From positions 62,001 through 126,000 of the forward strand of contig JAEUPP010000069.1 in NCBI GenBank assembly GCA_016790075.1: a stretch of DNA of 64,000 nucleotides. The letters are read 5' to 3'. A model generated the notes under the pieces. The model made no database searches. It worked only from the letters and a program-made list of their open reading frames with translations, and had not been told where the DNA came from. A program made the position numbers and the translations under genes. The DNA is from Rhodanobacteraceae bacterium. Lineage in GTDB: Bacteria > Pseudomonadota > Gammaproteobacteria > Xanthomonadales > Rhodanobacteraceae. Below, in pieces: positions 46,341 to 54,547 of the stretch (position 1 is the stretch's first letter; each line of letters begins with the position of its first letter).

Positions 46341-46918
46341 CGCCGTTACTTGTGCTGCTGAGCGCTTTCGCCTGGCTGCAGACGGCCGATCCGGCACAGC
46401 AGGCCGAGGCCCGAGTCGCAGCGGATGTCACCGACGCCGCAAAGCGCAGCCGTCCTCCTGCAGCCGACCAGATGCCGCCGAACGTGCAGCTGATTGAAAC
46501 CGTGCTGTCGCGCCGGCGCCTGCACCAGCTTGAGGCACTCGGCGGTCTGCGCCTGCCGCGTATGGACGTGTTTACCACCGACGGCCGTCACGTGATGCAC
46601 AGCGTCGGCTGGGACTACCGCATACCCTGGCGCTTCAACGCGGCACTGGCCGAGCGCAAGGGGCTACCGGGCGGCCTTAGCGTCGACGAGCTTGCCGGTT
46701 TCCTGACCGACGGGAACGGTAATCCTATTCCCAGGCCCGATGCCGCCGGAGCCGATGTCGTCGTGTTCCTGTACTGGGCGGCCTGGTGCGGCCCCTGCGG
46801 TACGTCGCTCAGTGAAATGCGCAAGCTGATGGCTGCGGATGCGCAACGCCGGTTTGTCTGGATCACGATCGAAGCCGATTCGGTGAAGCAGGATGTACAA
46901 CGCAAGACTATGCGCTAA
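46337..46918 (+). CDS. Thioredoxin-fold protein with CGPC motif
   Basis: A 193-aa protein. The N-terminus is hydrophobic (MTPLLVLLSAFAWLQTADP) and probably a signal peptide; a helical stretch follows, and the C-terminal half is a TlpA-like thioredoxin domain with YWAAWCGPCGTSLSEM. The domain looks short: after FVWITIEADSVKQ only a dozen residues remain, so the usual cis-Pro strand and last helix are missing. This may mean an atypical fold or truncation. It begins with GTG coupled to the GNAT gene. Confidence 0.75.
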   Translation: MTPLLVLLSAFAWLQTADPAQQAEARVAADVTDAAKRSRPPAADQMPPNVQLIETVLSRRRLHQLEALGGLRLPRMDVFTTDGRHVMHSVGWDYRIPWRFNAALAERKGLPGGLSVDELAGFLTDGNGNPIPRPDAAGADVVVFLYWAAWCGPCGTSLSEMRKLMAADAQRRFVWITIEADSVKQDVQRKTMR

Positions 46919-46936
46919 ACCGAGCGCGAGGCCCTG

Positions 46937-47521
46937 ATGACGCTTGCCCAACTGATTGATGCCTATCCCGCACTGCTCGCCATTGCGATCTTTCTGGCGC
47001 GCATCGTCGATGTCTCCTTCGGCACCGTGCGTATTCTCGTCGGCTTTCGCGGCTACCGCCTGCTCGCCGCGCTGATTGGTTTTTGCGAGGCGGCGATCTG
47101 GGTTATCGCGGCGAGCAAGGTCATAGGCCATCTCGATCACTGGTATCTCGTGGTCGCCTACGCCGCTGGCTACGCGACCGGCAACTTCGTCGGCATCACG
47201 CTGGAAAGACGCCTCGGCGTCGGCCGCGAACTCGTGCGCATCATCTCCTACTGCAGTACCTGCAACCTGGCCGAGCAATTGACCCAGCGCGGCTATTCCG
47301 TGGTCGAACTCGCCGGCCGCCATCGCGGCCAGACTTCGGTGCAGGTGCTCTACGTGGTCGACAAGCGCCGCCGTATGCCCGAACTGCTGCGTCTGGTGCA
47401 CGAACTCGATCCCGACGCGATCTACACCGTGACGGACGTGAAATCCTGCCACGGCGAAGACGTACACGCACTGGATGCCAGTACCGGCCAGGCCATGGCG
47501 CTGCGGTTCAAGCGCAAATGA
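46937..47521 (+). CDS. UPF0316 (DUF2179) membrane protein
   Basis: A 194-aa protein: three N-terminal helices (LLAIAIFLARIVDVSFGTVRIL, LLAALIGFCEAAIWVIAAS, WYLVVAYAAGYATGNFVGI), then a cytoplasmic DUF2179 domain with DPDAIYTVTDVKSC. This is the UPF0316 arrangement seen in many bacteria, with no settled function. It lies 18 bp after the thioredoxin-like gene. DUF2179 domains occur on several small-ligand or nucleotide-linked membrane proteins. Confidence 0.88.
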   Translation: MTLAQLIDAYPALLAIAIFLARIVDVSFGTVRILVGFRGYRLLAALIGFCEAAIWVIAASKVIGHLDHWYLVVAYAAGYATGNFVGITLERRLGVGRELVRIISYCSTCNLAEQLTQRGYSVVELAGRHRGQTSVQVLYVVDKRRRMPELLRLVHELDPDAIYTVTDVKSCHGEDVHALDASTGQAMALRFKRK

Positions 47522-47610
47522 GGCTTGCCGCGTTACCGCGCTCCGACCACAGCCCAGGCCACGCCTTTCACCACGAGCCCATCGTTGCCGCAGGCTGCGC
47601 CTGAGGCCTG

Positions 47611-47988
47611 CTATGGCCAGGCGACCGCACGCGCCCAGGCGGGGAATGGAAGGCTCTGCAGCAACGCGATCGGTGCAAATGCCGCGCGATCGTTATCGAC
47701 GAACGCACGGCAGTCTGACGGCACGGCCTTGACGAAGGTTTCTATCAGTGCGTCACCCTGCCATTCGACGACAAAAATAGCCGGAGCCACGAGGGCGGCC
47801 AGCGCCTGCGCCTTCTCCTCGTTGTCGAAATCATCGAGCACACTCTGATCGTGATGAATCGCCAGCCAGCCCTGTGAATTGTCGATGACAACGCGGCCGT
47901 CCTCCATGACCTCACCACCGCGCTCCACCGCCCAGACCAGGGGCGACCAGGAACTTTCGTTCTCAACCAGCAGGATCAGGTTATTCAT
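47611..47988 (-). CDS. Hypothetical protein
   Basis: A 125-aa soluble acidic protein beginning MNNLILLVENESSWSPLVWA, with GWLAIHHDQSVLDDFDNEEK and AIFVVEWQGDALIETF. No signal peptide, membrane segment or catalytic motif is seen. The compact, acidic style recalls immunity or regulatory proteins, but this is not evidence. The start is ATG at 47988 and no strong ribosome-binding site is visible. Confidence 0.55.
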   Translation of the reverse strand: MNNLILLVENESSWSPLVWAVERGGEVMEDGRVVIDNSQGWLAIHHDQSVLDDFDNEEKAQALAALVAPAIFVVEWQGDALIETFVKAVPSDCRAFVDNDRAAFAPIALLQSLPFPAWARAVAWP

Positions 47989-48047
47989 GATGTGGTTTCT
48001 TCGGTCTGCAAGGGCAGGTCGAATCGTTGAGCTAGTGGGCCGGCATG

Positions 48048-48069
48048 GCGGACCCGCGACGCGGTCCGC
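48048..48069 (-). terminator. Hairpin after the 48.1 kb gene
   Basis: A 7-bp stem (48048-48054 with 48063-48069) that can extend through the loop with one bulge lies about 25 bases after the stop of the minus-strand membrane gene. Confidence 0.4.
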
Positions 48070-48093
48070 GGTAACTGGCCGGTTGCGGCGGGA

Positions 48094-48771
48094 CTACCAA
48101 TCCAGGGCATCAAGCTTGCTCCTGGTCTCCGCATCCATGGGCCGCGCAATGAGTCCACCGGCGGCGGCGATGGTTACTTCGTAGCGTGCGCCGTCGAACA
48201 GCGGCATGTAGGTGGCACTGCCGAAGTCGGCATCGACCCAGGGAAGCCAGGCCGGATAGCGACGCTTGAGCTGCCAGAGGTCCAATACACCGTCGGTACC
48301 GATGGCTGCGACGCCAGGCGGTGTGGTCTGCGCCTTGGCAGTATCGCGCCAGCGACCGCTGATCCGTTCGACCCGGTACAGCGGCTGCGCGCCAAGGCTG
48401 ACCGCACGCGGCGTCCACTTGATCACGCGGGCATCGAGCTGCCAGTCGTCGCCGGCCAGCTGCACGCTTTCGTGTGTGCCATCGGCGAGATCGACTCGCA
48501 GCGCCCATTGCTGTGGCGCGAAGGCGCGCACGCCGATGCGCGCAACTGGCTGTTCTGCCACGAGGCGCTGATAGCCACCGAGCGACAGGGCCAACACACA
48601 CAGCATCAAGGCCAGACTCAGCAGCACCAGCAGCCAGGCGCCGCGATGGCAGGCCGACAGACGCCGCCGCTGGCGCCAGCGGCGGCGCACGGCAAAACTC
48701 TGCGCCAGTGCAGCAAGACCGAATACAGCTGCCGCAATCGCGGGCAGCAGGGCAGGTATGTCGGGCAGCAT
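48094..48771 (-). CDS. Conserved inner-membrane protein
   Basis: A 225-aa protein. Two N-terminal helices (about 5-28 and 45-67) are followed by a periplasmic domain of about 150 residues (QQWALRVDLADGTHESVQLAG, VDADFGSATYMPLFDGARYEV). Similar proteins in xanthomonads are sometimes labelled as efflux-related, but nothing in the sequence supports transport. It is divergent from lptM with 98 bp between starts. Confidence 0.65.
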   Translation of the reverse strand: MLPDIPALLPAIAAAVFGLAALAQSFAVRRRWRQRRRLSACHRGAWLLVLLSLALMLCVLALSLGGYQRLVAEQPVARIGVRAFAPQQWALRVDLADGTHESVQLAGDDWQLDARVIKWTPRAVSLGAQPLYRVERISGRWRDTAKAQTTPPGVAAIGTDGVLDLWQLKRRYPAWLPWVDADFGSATYMPLFDGARYEVTIAAAGGLIARPMDAETRSKLDALDW

Positions 48772-48802
48772 CGCAGATCGCCGTAGCAGGGACGCGTCTC
48801 GT

Positions 48803-48808
48803 TATACT
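48803..48808 (+). promoter_or_regulatory. Candidate -10 box for the lptM-dapF-DUF484-xerC unit
   Basis: TATACT at 48803-48808 lies 61 bases before the lptM ATG. No good -35 hexamer is found at the proper distance. Confidence 0.3.
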
Positions 48809-48869
48809 GCATCGTCCCTCTACCCCGCATCCGGGATCGCGCGATCCCCGCACTACGACGGTCTCCACC

Positions 48870-48998
48870 ATGCCCCAGATTCTGCGCTCGTTGTTCCTGC
48901 TCTGCCTGATCAGCCTGCTCGCCGCCTGCGGCAACAAGGGCGATCTGGTCAAACCCGGCACGACGCCGGCACCGACCAAGACTGATGCGGCGAAGTGA
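48870..48998 (+). CDS. lptM: LPS translocon maturation chaperone LptM (YifL-like lipoprotein)
   Basis: Only 42 residues: a hydrophobic signal ending in a lipobox (LLAAC), then GNKGDLVKPG and a short Pro/Thr/Lys tail. LptM in E. coli helps LptD reach its native disulfide form. The match rests on size, the CGNKGDL-type sequence after the lipidated Cys, and position directly before dapF, where E. coli also carries yifL. ATG at 48870. Confidence 0.88.
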   Translation: MPQILRSLFLLCLISLLAACGNKGDLVKPGTTPAPTKTDAAK

Positions 48999-49018
48999 TA
49001 TTCGCGGTTTCGCGCATC

Positions 49019-49852
49019 ATGGAATCTTTAACTTTTACAAAAATGCACGGAATCGGAAACGACTTCGTCGTGATCGACTGCCGTAGCCGCCCACTGCCGC
49101 TGTCCGCGGCGGCAATTGCGAGGCTCGGCGACCGGCACATCGGCGTGGGGTTCGACCAGTTGCTGACCATAGAGCCCTCCCGCGACCTGGGCTGCGCATT
49201 TCGCTACGGCATCTACAATCGCGACGGCAGCCCGGCCGGGCAGTGTGGCAACGGCGTACGCTGTGTGGCCGCCTGGCTGCGCCGCGCGGGTGCACTCGCT
49301 GAAGGCCTCACGCGGCTGGAGAGCCCCAGCGGCCCGGTCAGCGTGGAGATGCTGCGCGACGGCCGCGTGCGTGTCGACATGGGAGTGCCCCAGTTCGCCC
49401 CAGCCGCGATTCCGTTACGCGAAAGCAGCGCGGCACCGACGTACCAGCGCCGGCTGGGCGCCGCTGAGATCGAGTTCGGTGCCGTTTCCCTGGGCAATCC
49501 CCATGCCGTGATCGAAGTCGCCGACTTGGCGGGGGCACCGGTTGCAAGCTGGGGGCCGCAGCTCGAAACCCACGCGGACTTTCCCGATCGCGCCAACATA
49601 GGCTTCGTGCAGGTGGTCTCGCCGCGGCAAGTCCACCTGCGTGTCTGGGAGCGCGGCGTAGGTGAAACCCAGGCCTGCGGCAGTGGCGCCTGTGCCGCCG
49701 TCGCCGTACTGGCGCAGCGCGGCCGGGTAGCCGCGGACGTTGAGGTACACCTGCCCGGCGGCGTACTGCAGATTGGCTGGGCCGGACCAGAGCAACCGGT
49801 CTGGATGACAGGCCCGGCCGCTTTCGTCTTTGAAGGAAACTATTTCGTATGA
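49019..49852 (+). CDS. dapF: Diaminopimelate epimerase
   Basis: A 277-aa enzyme that interconverts LL- and meso-diaminopimelate for lysine and peptidoglycan. The paired catalytic cysteines are Cys76 (GQCGNGVRC) and Cys220 (ACGSGACAA), and KMHGIGNDFVVID opens the N-terminal fold. ATG 49019 is chosen; a GTG at 48995 overlapping the lptM stop would add eight residues. The first codons are unusually AT-rich. It overlaps the DUF484 gene by four bases. Confidence 0.97.
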   Translation: MESLTFTKMHGIGNDFVVIDCRSRPLPLSAAAIARLGDRHIGVGFDQLLTIEPSRDLGCAFRYGIYNRDGSPAGQCGNGVRCVAAWLRRAGALAEGLTRLESPSGPVSVEMLRDGRVRVDMGVPQFAPAAIPLRESSAAPTYQRRLGAAEIEFGAVSLGNPHAVIEVADLAGAPVASWGPQLETHADFPDRANIGFVQVVSPRQVHLRVWERGVGETQACGSGACAAVAVLAQRGRVAADVEVHLPGGVLQIGWAGPEQPVWMTGPAAFVFEGNYFV

Positions 49853-50532
49853 GCGACATGAGCCTGAAGGACGGTCTTACCGCGATGGAAGTCGCGAGCT
49901 ATCTGCGTCGGCACCCCGAGTTCCTCAACGAGTTTCCGGACCTCGCCATGGCGTTACGCCTGCCGCGCGACGAAGGTGCCGCGGCATCGCTGGCGAGCTA
50001 TCAGCTCGATGTGCTGCGTGACAAGAACCGCGAACTCACACGGCGTCTGCGCGAGCTCATCGAAATCGCCCACGAGAACGAACAGCTCATGATCCGCGTG
50101 CATACGCTGACCCTGACGCTGATGCGCGCGACCTCACTCGGCGACAGTCTGAGCCGTGTCGTTGCCGGACTGACCGAAGATTTCCATACCGACCTCGTGC
50201 GCATCGTGCTGTTCGGACGCAACGACGTGTTGCCGGTGGCTGACTGGCTGATCCTCGAACCCGGCGGCAAGGCGGCGCTGCCCGCGTTCGCCGAATTCCT
50301 GCAGCGCAACGAGCCGCTCTGCGGCCGGCTGCAGCCCGACAAGCTCGCCGCGCTGTTCGGCGCACGTGCCGGGGAAGTCCTCTCGGCCGTGCTGATGCCA
50401 GTCAACGGTCTGGGCATGCTCGCCATCGGCAGCCACGACATGGACCGCTTCCATCCGGGCATGGGCACCGTGTTCCTCAAGCTTATCGCCGAGGCCATCA
50501 CGGCTTCGGTCACACGCTATCCCCTGCGCTAA
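49849..50532 (+). CDS. DUF484 family protein (GAF-like)
   Basis: A 227-aa protein: MEVASYLRRHPEFLNEFPDL near the start, a coiled coil (about 55-95, LRDKNRELTRRLRELIEIAHENE) and a GAF-like C-terminal domain (about 100-225). The DUF484 family sits between dapF and xerC in many gammaproteobacteria, as in E. coli where yigA holds the place. The role is unknown. The ATG overlaps the dapF stop (ATGA), so translation is coupled. Confidence 0.92.
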   Translation: MSDMSLKDGLTAMEVASYLRRHPEFLNEFPDLAMALRLPRDEGAAASLASYQLDVLRDKNRELTRRLRELIEIAHENEQLMIRVHTLTLTLMRATSLGDSLSRVVAGLTEDFHTDLVRIVLFGRNDVLPVADWLILEPGGKAALPAFAEFLQRNEPLCGRLQPDKLAALFGARAGEVLSAVLMPVNGLGMLAIGSHDMDRFHPGMGTVFLKLIAEAITASVTRYPLR

Positions 50533-50558
50533 GGCCTAGCCTTGCCGGCGCTGCGGTC

Positions 50559-51452
50559 ATGAGCGGACTGGGCGCCGACATCGCGCGCTATCTCGACTAT
50601 CTGCGCGTGGAGAAACGCTACGCGTCCGGCACTGTTGTGAACTACGCGCGCGAACTGGCACTGCTCGAGACTTATGCGCAATCACTGGGGCTTGTGCACT
50701 GGCGTGAACTGCGCGCCGAGCCACTGCGCAGCCTTGTCGCGCGCGAACACCGGCGCGGGCGCGAACCCGGCAGCCTGCATCACCTGCTGTCGGCCTGCCG
50801 CAGTTTTTTCCGCTGGCTGCTGCGCGAGGGCGTGATCGCGCAGGATCCCGCACTCGACGTGCGCGCACCCAAGCTGCGGCGCAAGCTGCCGCAGGTGCTC
50901 GATGTGGACGAGACCGCAGCGCTGGTCGAGATTCCTACCGACACGCCCGATGCGGTGCAGGATCGGGCCATGCTGGAGCTGTTCTATTCCAGCGGCCTGC
51001 GCCTGTCCGAGCTGACCGGCCTGGTCTGGCGTGACATCGATCTGGCGCAGGCACTGGTGCGTGTACTGGGCAAAGGCTCCAAGACACGTGTCGTGCCGAT
51101 CGGCAGCAAGGCGATCGAAGCCTTGCACGCATTGCACGAGCAGGTTCGACCGGAAGCCGACTCGCACATATTCCGCGGCCGCGGTGGACGCCCCATCTCG
51201 CCCACCAGCGTGCGCAAGCGGCTCAAGGGCTGGGCGCAGAGCCAGGGAGTCTGGAAACGCGTGTATCCGCATCTGCTACGGCATTCGTTCGCGAGCCATC
51301 TGCTGGAATCATCCGGCGACCTGCGTGCCGTGCAGGAGCTGCTCGGTCATGCCGATATTTCTACAACGCAAATTTATACACACCTGGATTTTCAGCATCT
51401 CGCTCGCGTCTACGATGCGGCGCATCCACGCGCCAGGCGGCGCAAGGAATAA
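50559..51452 (+). CDS. xerC: Tyrosine recombinase XerC
   Basis: A 297-aa recombinase that with XerD resolves chromosome dimers at dif. The N-terminal core-binding domain (about 1-95) precedes the catalytic domain with Arg148, Lys172, His238, Arg241, His264 and nucleophile Tyr273 (QIYTHLD). Neighbours dapF and DUF484 mark it as XerC rather than XerD or a phage integrase. The codons around the Tyr are oddly AT-rich. Confidence 0.96.
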   Translation: MSGLGADIARYLDYLRVEKRYASGTVVNYARELALLETYAQSLGLVHWRELRAEPLRSLVAREHRRGREPGSLHHLLSACRSFFRWLLREGVIAQDPALDVRAPKLRRKLPQVLDVDETAALVEIPTDTPDAVQDRAMLELFYSSGLRLSELTGLVWRDIDLAQALVRVLGKGSKTRVVPIGSKAIEALHALHEQVRPEADSHIFRGRGGRPISPTSVRKRLKGWAQSQGVWKRVYPHLLRHSFASHLLESSGDLRAVQELLGHADISTTQIYTHLDFQHLARVYDAAHPRARRRKE

Positions 51453-51636
51453 CACGCAACAACCTTTCGTCGCCGATAGCCGGCGCACGACGTCTCAGTC
51501 CCTGAGGTAGGCACAGCCGACACTGTCGACCTGCTCCAATCGCCTGTGCCACCGCCTTTAGGCGCCGGCAATACGCGCACGGACGCAGCGTCCGACACGA
51601 GGTCGGGCAGTCCCCGCCACTCACTGGAGATCCTCC

Positions 51637-53130
51637 ATGCCCAAGCACCGTCTTGGCGCAGCGCTCGCGCTCGCCCTGCTTTTCTGCGCTACTGCTGACG
51701 CCGCACCATTCGGCTTTGCCGCGCCAGTTTCCCTACCGACCTATGGCGATGCCGAATCCGTCGCTATCGGCGATGTCAGCGGCGATGGCCGCGATGACCT
51801 TGTCGTTGTCACGAACGCATATTTCACCAACAGTTGGTCCAACCACGTGCTGATCTACGCACAACAGGCGGACGGCACGCTCGCGCCGCCGCAGGCGCTG
51901 CCGTACACCACAACTTACGGCGGCGGGCGCGGGCTGGTACTCGCGGATATCGACGACGACGGCGTACTCGACATCGTTGCCGGCTACGGCGGTGGCCTGG
52001 CGCTGCTGCGTCGCGATGGCGCTGGCGGTTTCAACCTGCGCAACGTCGCGACAAGCGACAACGGTAGCGTGCTCACCAGCCTTGATGTAGACCGCAACGG
52101 CGTCGCTGACATCATTGGCCTTAGCTACAGCGACCCGGCGAGGATTTACCTCAGCGATGGTCTTGGCGGCATCGCGAGCCAGCAAGCGCTGGCTACGCAA
52201 GCCGGCGGCTGGAACGATCTGGAGATCGGCGACCTCAATGGCGACGGCATCGACGATCTTGCCGTCATGTCGGGACAAGGTTTGCTGCCGAACCTGACCG
52301 TGCATCGACACGACGGAATCAGCGGCTGGCTCGCGCCCTTGAGCTACGTTGTCGGCACCAGCGAACTGACGCGAGGACTTGCCATCGGCGATTTCAACAA
52401 CGATGGACGGGACGATGCCGTGATGTCGCGCGGCTACAACTCGCCGACCTGGCTGTGGCGCTACCAGCAGGACGCGAGCGGCCAGCTACAGGCAGCCCCC
52501 AACCTCGCAAGCTATCAAGTTCCCAGTACCGTCGAAAGCACCGATCTCGATCAGGATGGCCGCGATGATCTCGCCGTGCTGCACAGCGGCTGGTCCCGCC
52601 TAGGTTTCTATCTGCAGGGCGAGGCCGGTCTTGAGCCCGAACAGCTTGTGGCTATTCCGTATCAGTCGCACTACAACCAGCAGGGCCTCGCGTTCGGCGA
52701 CCTCAATGGCGATGGCTGCACGGATGCCGCCGTTGCACTCAACAGCGACGGCGTGGTCACGCTCTCGGGCCATGATTGTGCGCCTACAGCCGACCTCGCT
52801 GTTGCGATTCGCGGAGAAGCACACAGGACAGTGGCAATCGACGTAAATCACCGCGCCGGCGCGGCGAATGTTGTTGCTGACGTACTGGTCGAGTTCCGCA
52901 CGACTCGCTCCAGTCGCATCAATGCACCCAGCAGCTGCATTGCACAACCCAGCCTCGAACGCGTGTACAGCTACCGCTGCACGACCGCAGCGCTGTCGGC
53001 GGGCGGCAGCGCGACCCTGCGCTTCGCGCTGAGCCGCTTGTCGCAAGTCGTCGTCAGCGCCGACGTCGCCTCGAACGCGCCAGATCCCGACGAAAGCAAC
53101 AATGCGGCAACTGCCACGGTATCGTTCTGA
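51637..53130 (+). CDS. Secreted FG-GAP/VCBS repeat protein
   Basis: A 497-aa protein with a signal peptide (to about residue 22). The body is a series of FG-GAP-type repeats with calcium-like loops such as GDVSGDGRDDLVVV, DIDDDGVLDIVAGYG, GDLNGDGIDDLAVM and GDFNNDGRDDAVM, forming a probable seven-bladed propeller. The last 100 residues are a beta-sandwich of the DUF11/CARDB kind, ending in PDPDESNNAATATVSF. Such proteins are exported, bind calcium and often act in adhesion or in binding polysaccharides. GGAG lies seven bases before the ATG. Confidence 0.88.
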   Translation: MPKHRLGAALALALLFCATADAAPFGFAAPVSLPTYGDAESVAIGDVSGDGRDDLVVVTNAYFTNSWSNHVLIYAQQADGTLAPPQALPYTTTYGGGRGLVLADIDDDGVLDIVAGYGGGLALLRRDGAGGFNLRNVATSDNGSVLTSLDVDRNGVADIIGLSYSDPARIYLSDGLGGIASQQALATQAGGWNDLEIGDLNGDGIDDLAVMSGQGLLPNLTVHRHDGISGWLAPLSYVVGTSELTRGLAIGDFNNDGRDDAVMSRGYNSPTWLWRYQQDASGQLQAAPNLASYQVPSTVESTDLDQDGRDDLAVLHSGWSRLGFYLQGEAGLEPEQLVAIPYQSHYNQQGLAFGDLNGDGCTDAAVALNSDGVVTLSGHDCAPTADLAVAIRGEAHRTVAIDVNHRAGAANVVADVLVEFRTTRSSRINAPSSCIAQPSLERVYSYRCTTAALSAGGSATLRFALSRLSQVVVSADVASNAPDPDESNNAATATVSF

Positions 53131-53138
53131 ACGTGACG

Positions 53139-53163
53139 GTGCGGCGCCTGCACGGCGCCGCAC
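53139..53163 (+). terminator. Hairpin after the FG-GAP gene
   Basis: A perfect 10-bp GC stem (53139-53148 with 53154-53163) with a 5-base loop, starting eight bases after the stop codon. Confidence 0.6.
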
Positions 53164-53451
53164 CCGCCGGGGCTTTCACGTTACGGTACGGGGGTAACGC
53201 CAATGGCGCTGAACCGCCTGGCGCTGTCATGACAGCGGTTGCTTCGGATCACCGTGCCTAACTCGCGGATGTCCGCCCTGTTCAGGACCGGATCAATTGC
53301 GATGTTGCGCTGATTGAATCAAGTATTTCTGCATTGGCCGCTGTGGCTACCTACGCCGCGTTGTCGCTTGATAGTTGATCTTGATCGGCGACGTCATCTG
53401 CCCTGGTTGAACAGATGCTCAGGATCTTGACGCTTCCCACAGCCTCGGCTC
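53164..53451. other. Intergenic region with a 16-bp palindrome
   Basis: No gene seen between the two convergent genes. A perfect palindrome CGCTGTCATGACAGCG sits at 53222-53237. The base composition is less GC-rich than the neighbouring core genes. Confidence 0.4.
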
Positions 53452-54477
53452 CTAGAGCACTGAGGCGGCAGGATCCTGACGGGCGCAAGTCGCAGCCACC
53501 AGCACCGCCGCAAGCTGTTCCGCTTGCCTGGACTCTTCGGCCTTCGCGACACCGTCGAGCCGGTTCACCAAGTCCAGGCAGCTCTGGCGCATGACTGGGT
53601 CGCGCCGTAGTCGATCCAACAACAGTCGTCCCAGCTTGTCCTGGCTTGCTGTCTTCTGGTTCAAAGCTGTTGCGGTACGCGCCGCTTCCAGAGCACCTTG
53701 TGGCTCGCGCTGCATCAGCCAGGCGATGGTGGGCGCCGCGAGAATCTGGGCTTGTGCCATGTCGCAGGCGTCTGGATCACGCGCCTCCACGGAACAAGCC
53801 GGCATCGCTTCCGCCGCCATACCGGCGGCGCGATTGACGAGCAACAGCCGATCCGGGTCAGGAGCCTGCAGCAAGACACCTCCATCCAGCCAACCGAGAA
53901 CTGGCAATTTGGCCAGCGCCTTGGGATCAACCCAATCAGGAAACAGTTCAGGCGCTCTGATCGCGTGGACCTCCAACAATGCCCGCACCAGGGAAAGCCG
54001 ACGTTCAGCGAAAGGATCCGCTGCAGAACCAACAGGTACAAATCGCCAGGGCGACTGGCTCAACGTATCCGGCGACTCGTTCAACCAAGCGTGCAACTTA
54101 GCGCGATCAAATTCCGAGAACCACAGGAACGCTGCGCGCTCACTCGGATCGTTGCTGCATCGAACATAAGTCAGGTCACGACGAGCGGATACCACCTGAT
54201 GCCAGGTTGCGCCCGGCGGCGGCTCCAGCCAGGCACCGCGCAACCATTGATTTCCGGGCGCAGGCGGCGAATCAATTCGCAGCTTGGCCTCGCTCTCTGA
54301 CCAGGCCGACAGTCGAAGGCTTTCGCCCCCGCCAGTCGGAAACTGATGACGACAGGGACTGGGATCAGACTGCCCTCGCCAAATCATCACACCCAACAAC
54401 AGTAGCGGCGGCAATGCAATCAATACGGCCACTTTTGCTAGTGCTAGGCGTGTCTGGAATGGTGATTTTCGTGTCAT
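53452..54477 (-). CDS. Hypothetical membrane-anchored protein
   Basis: A 341-aa protein with a basic start (MTRKSPFQTR), one membrane helix (about 16-33) and a large soluble domain rich in Trp, Leu and Asp, with Cys residues at CRHQFPTGGGES, YVRCSNDPSE and ACSVEARDPDACD. The last third is alpha-helical. No family recognised. It lies 70 bp downstream of the acetamidase-family gene on the same strand, so the two may be expressed together. ATG 54477 is used; the longer frame upstream overlaps the neighbour. Confidence 0.5.
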   Translation of the reverse strand: MTRKSPFQTRLALAKVAVLIALPPLLLLGVMIWRGQSDPSPCRHQFPTGGGESLRLSAWSESEAKLRIDSPPAPGNQWLRGAWLEPPPGATWHQVVSARRDLTYVRCSNDPSERAAFLWFSEFDRAKLHAWLNESPDTLSQSPWRFVPVGSAADPFAERRLSLVRALLEVHAIRAPELFPDWVDPKALAKLPVLGWLDGGVLLQAPDPDRLLLVNRAAGMAAEAMPACSVEARDPDACDMAQAQILAAPTIAWLMQREPQGALEAARTATALNQKTASQDKLGRLLLDRLRRDPVMRQSCLDLVNRLDGVAKAEESRQAEQLAAVLVAATCARQDPAASVL

Positions 54478-54547
54478 CAAAGGCTTACTCGCCACTCGAT
54501 TCGAATAGCAGGAAACCAGGATAGGAACGGCGACCGAACGAATAGAG

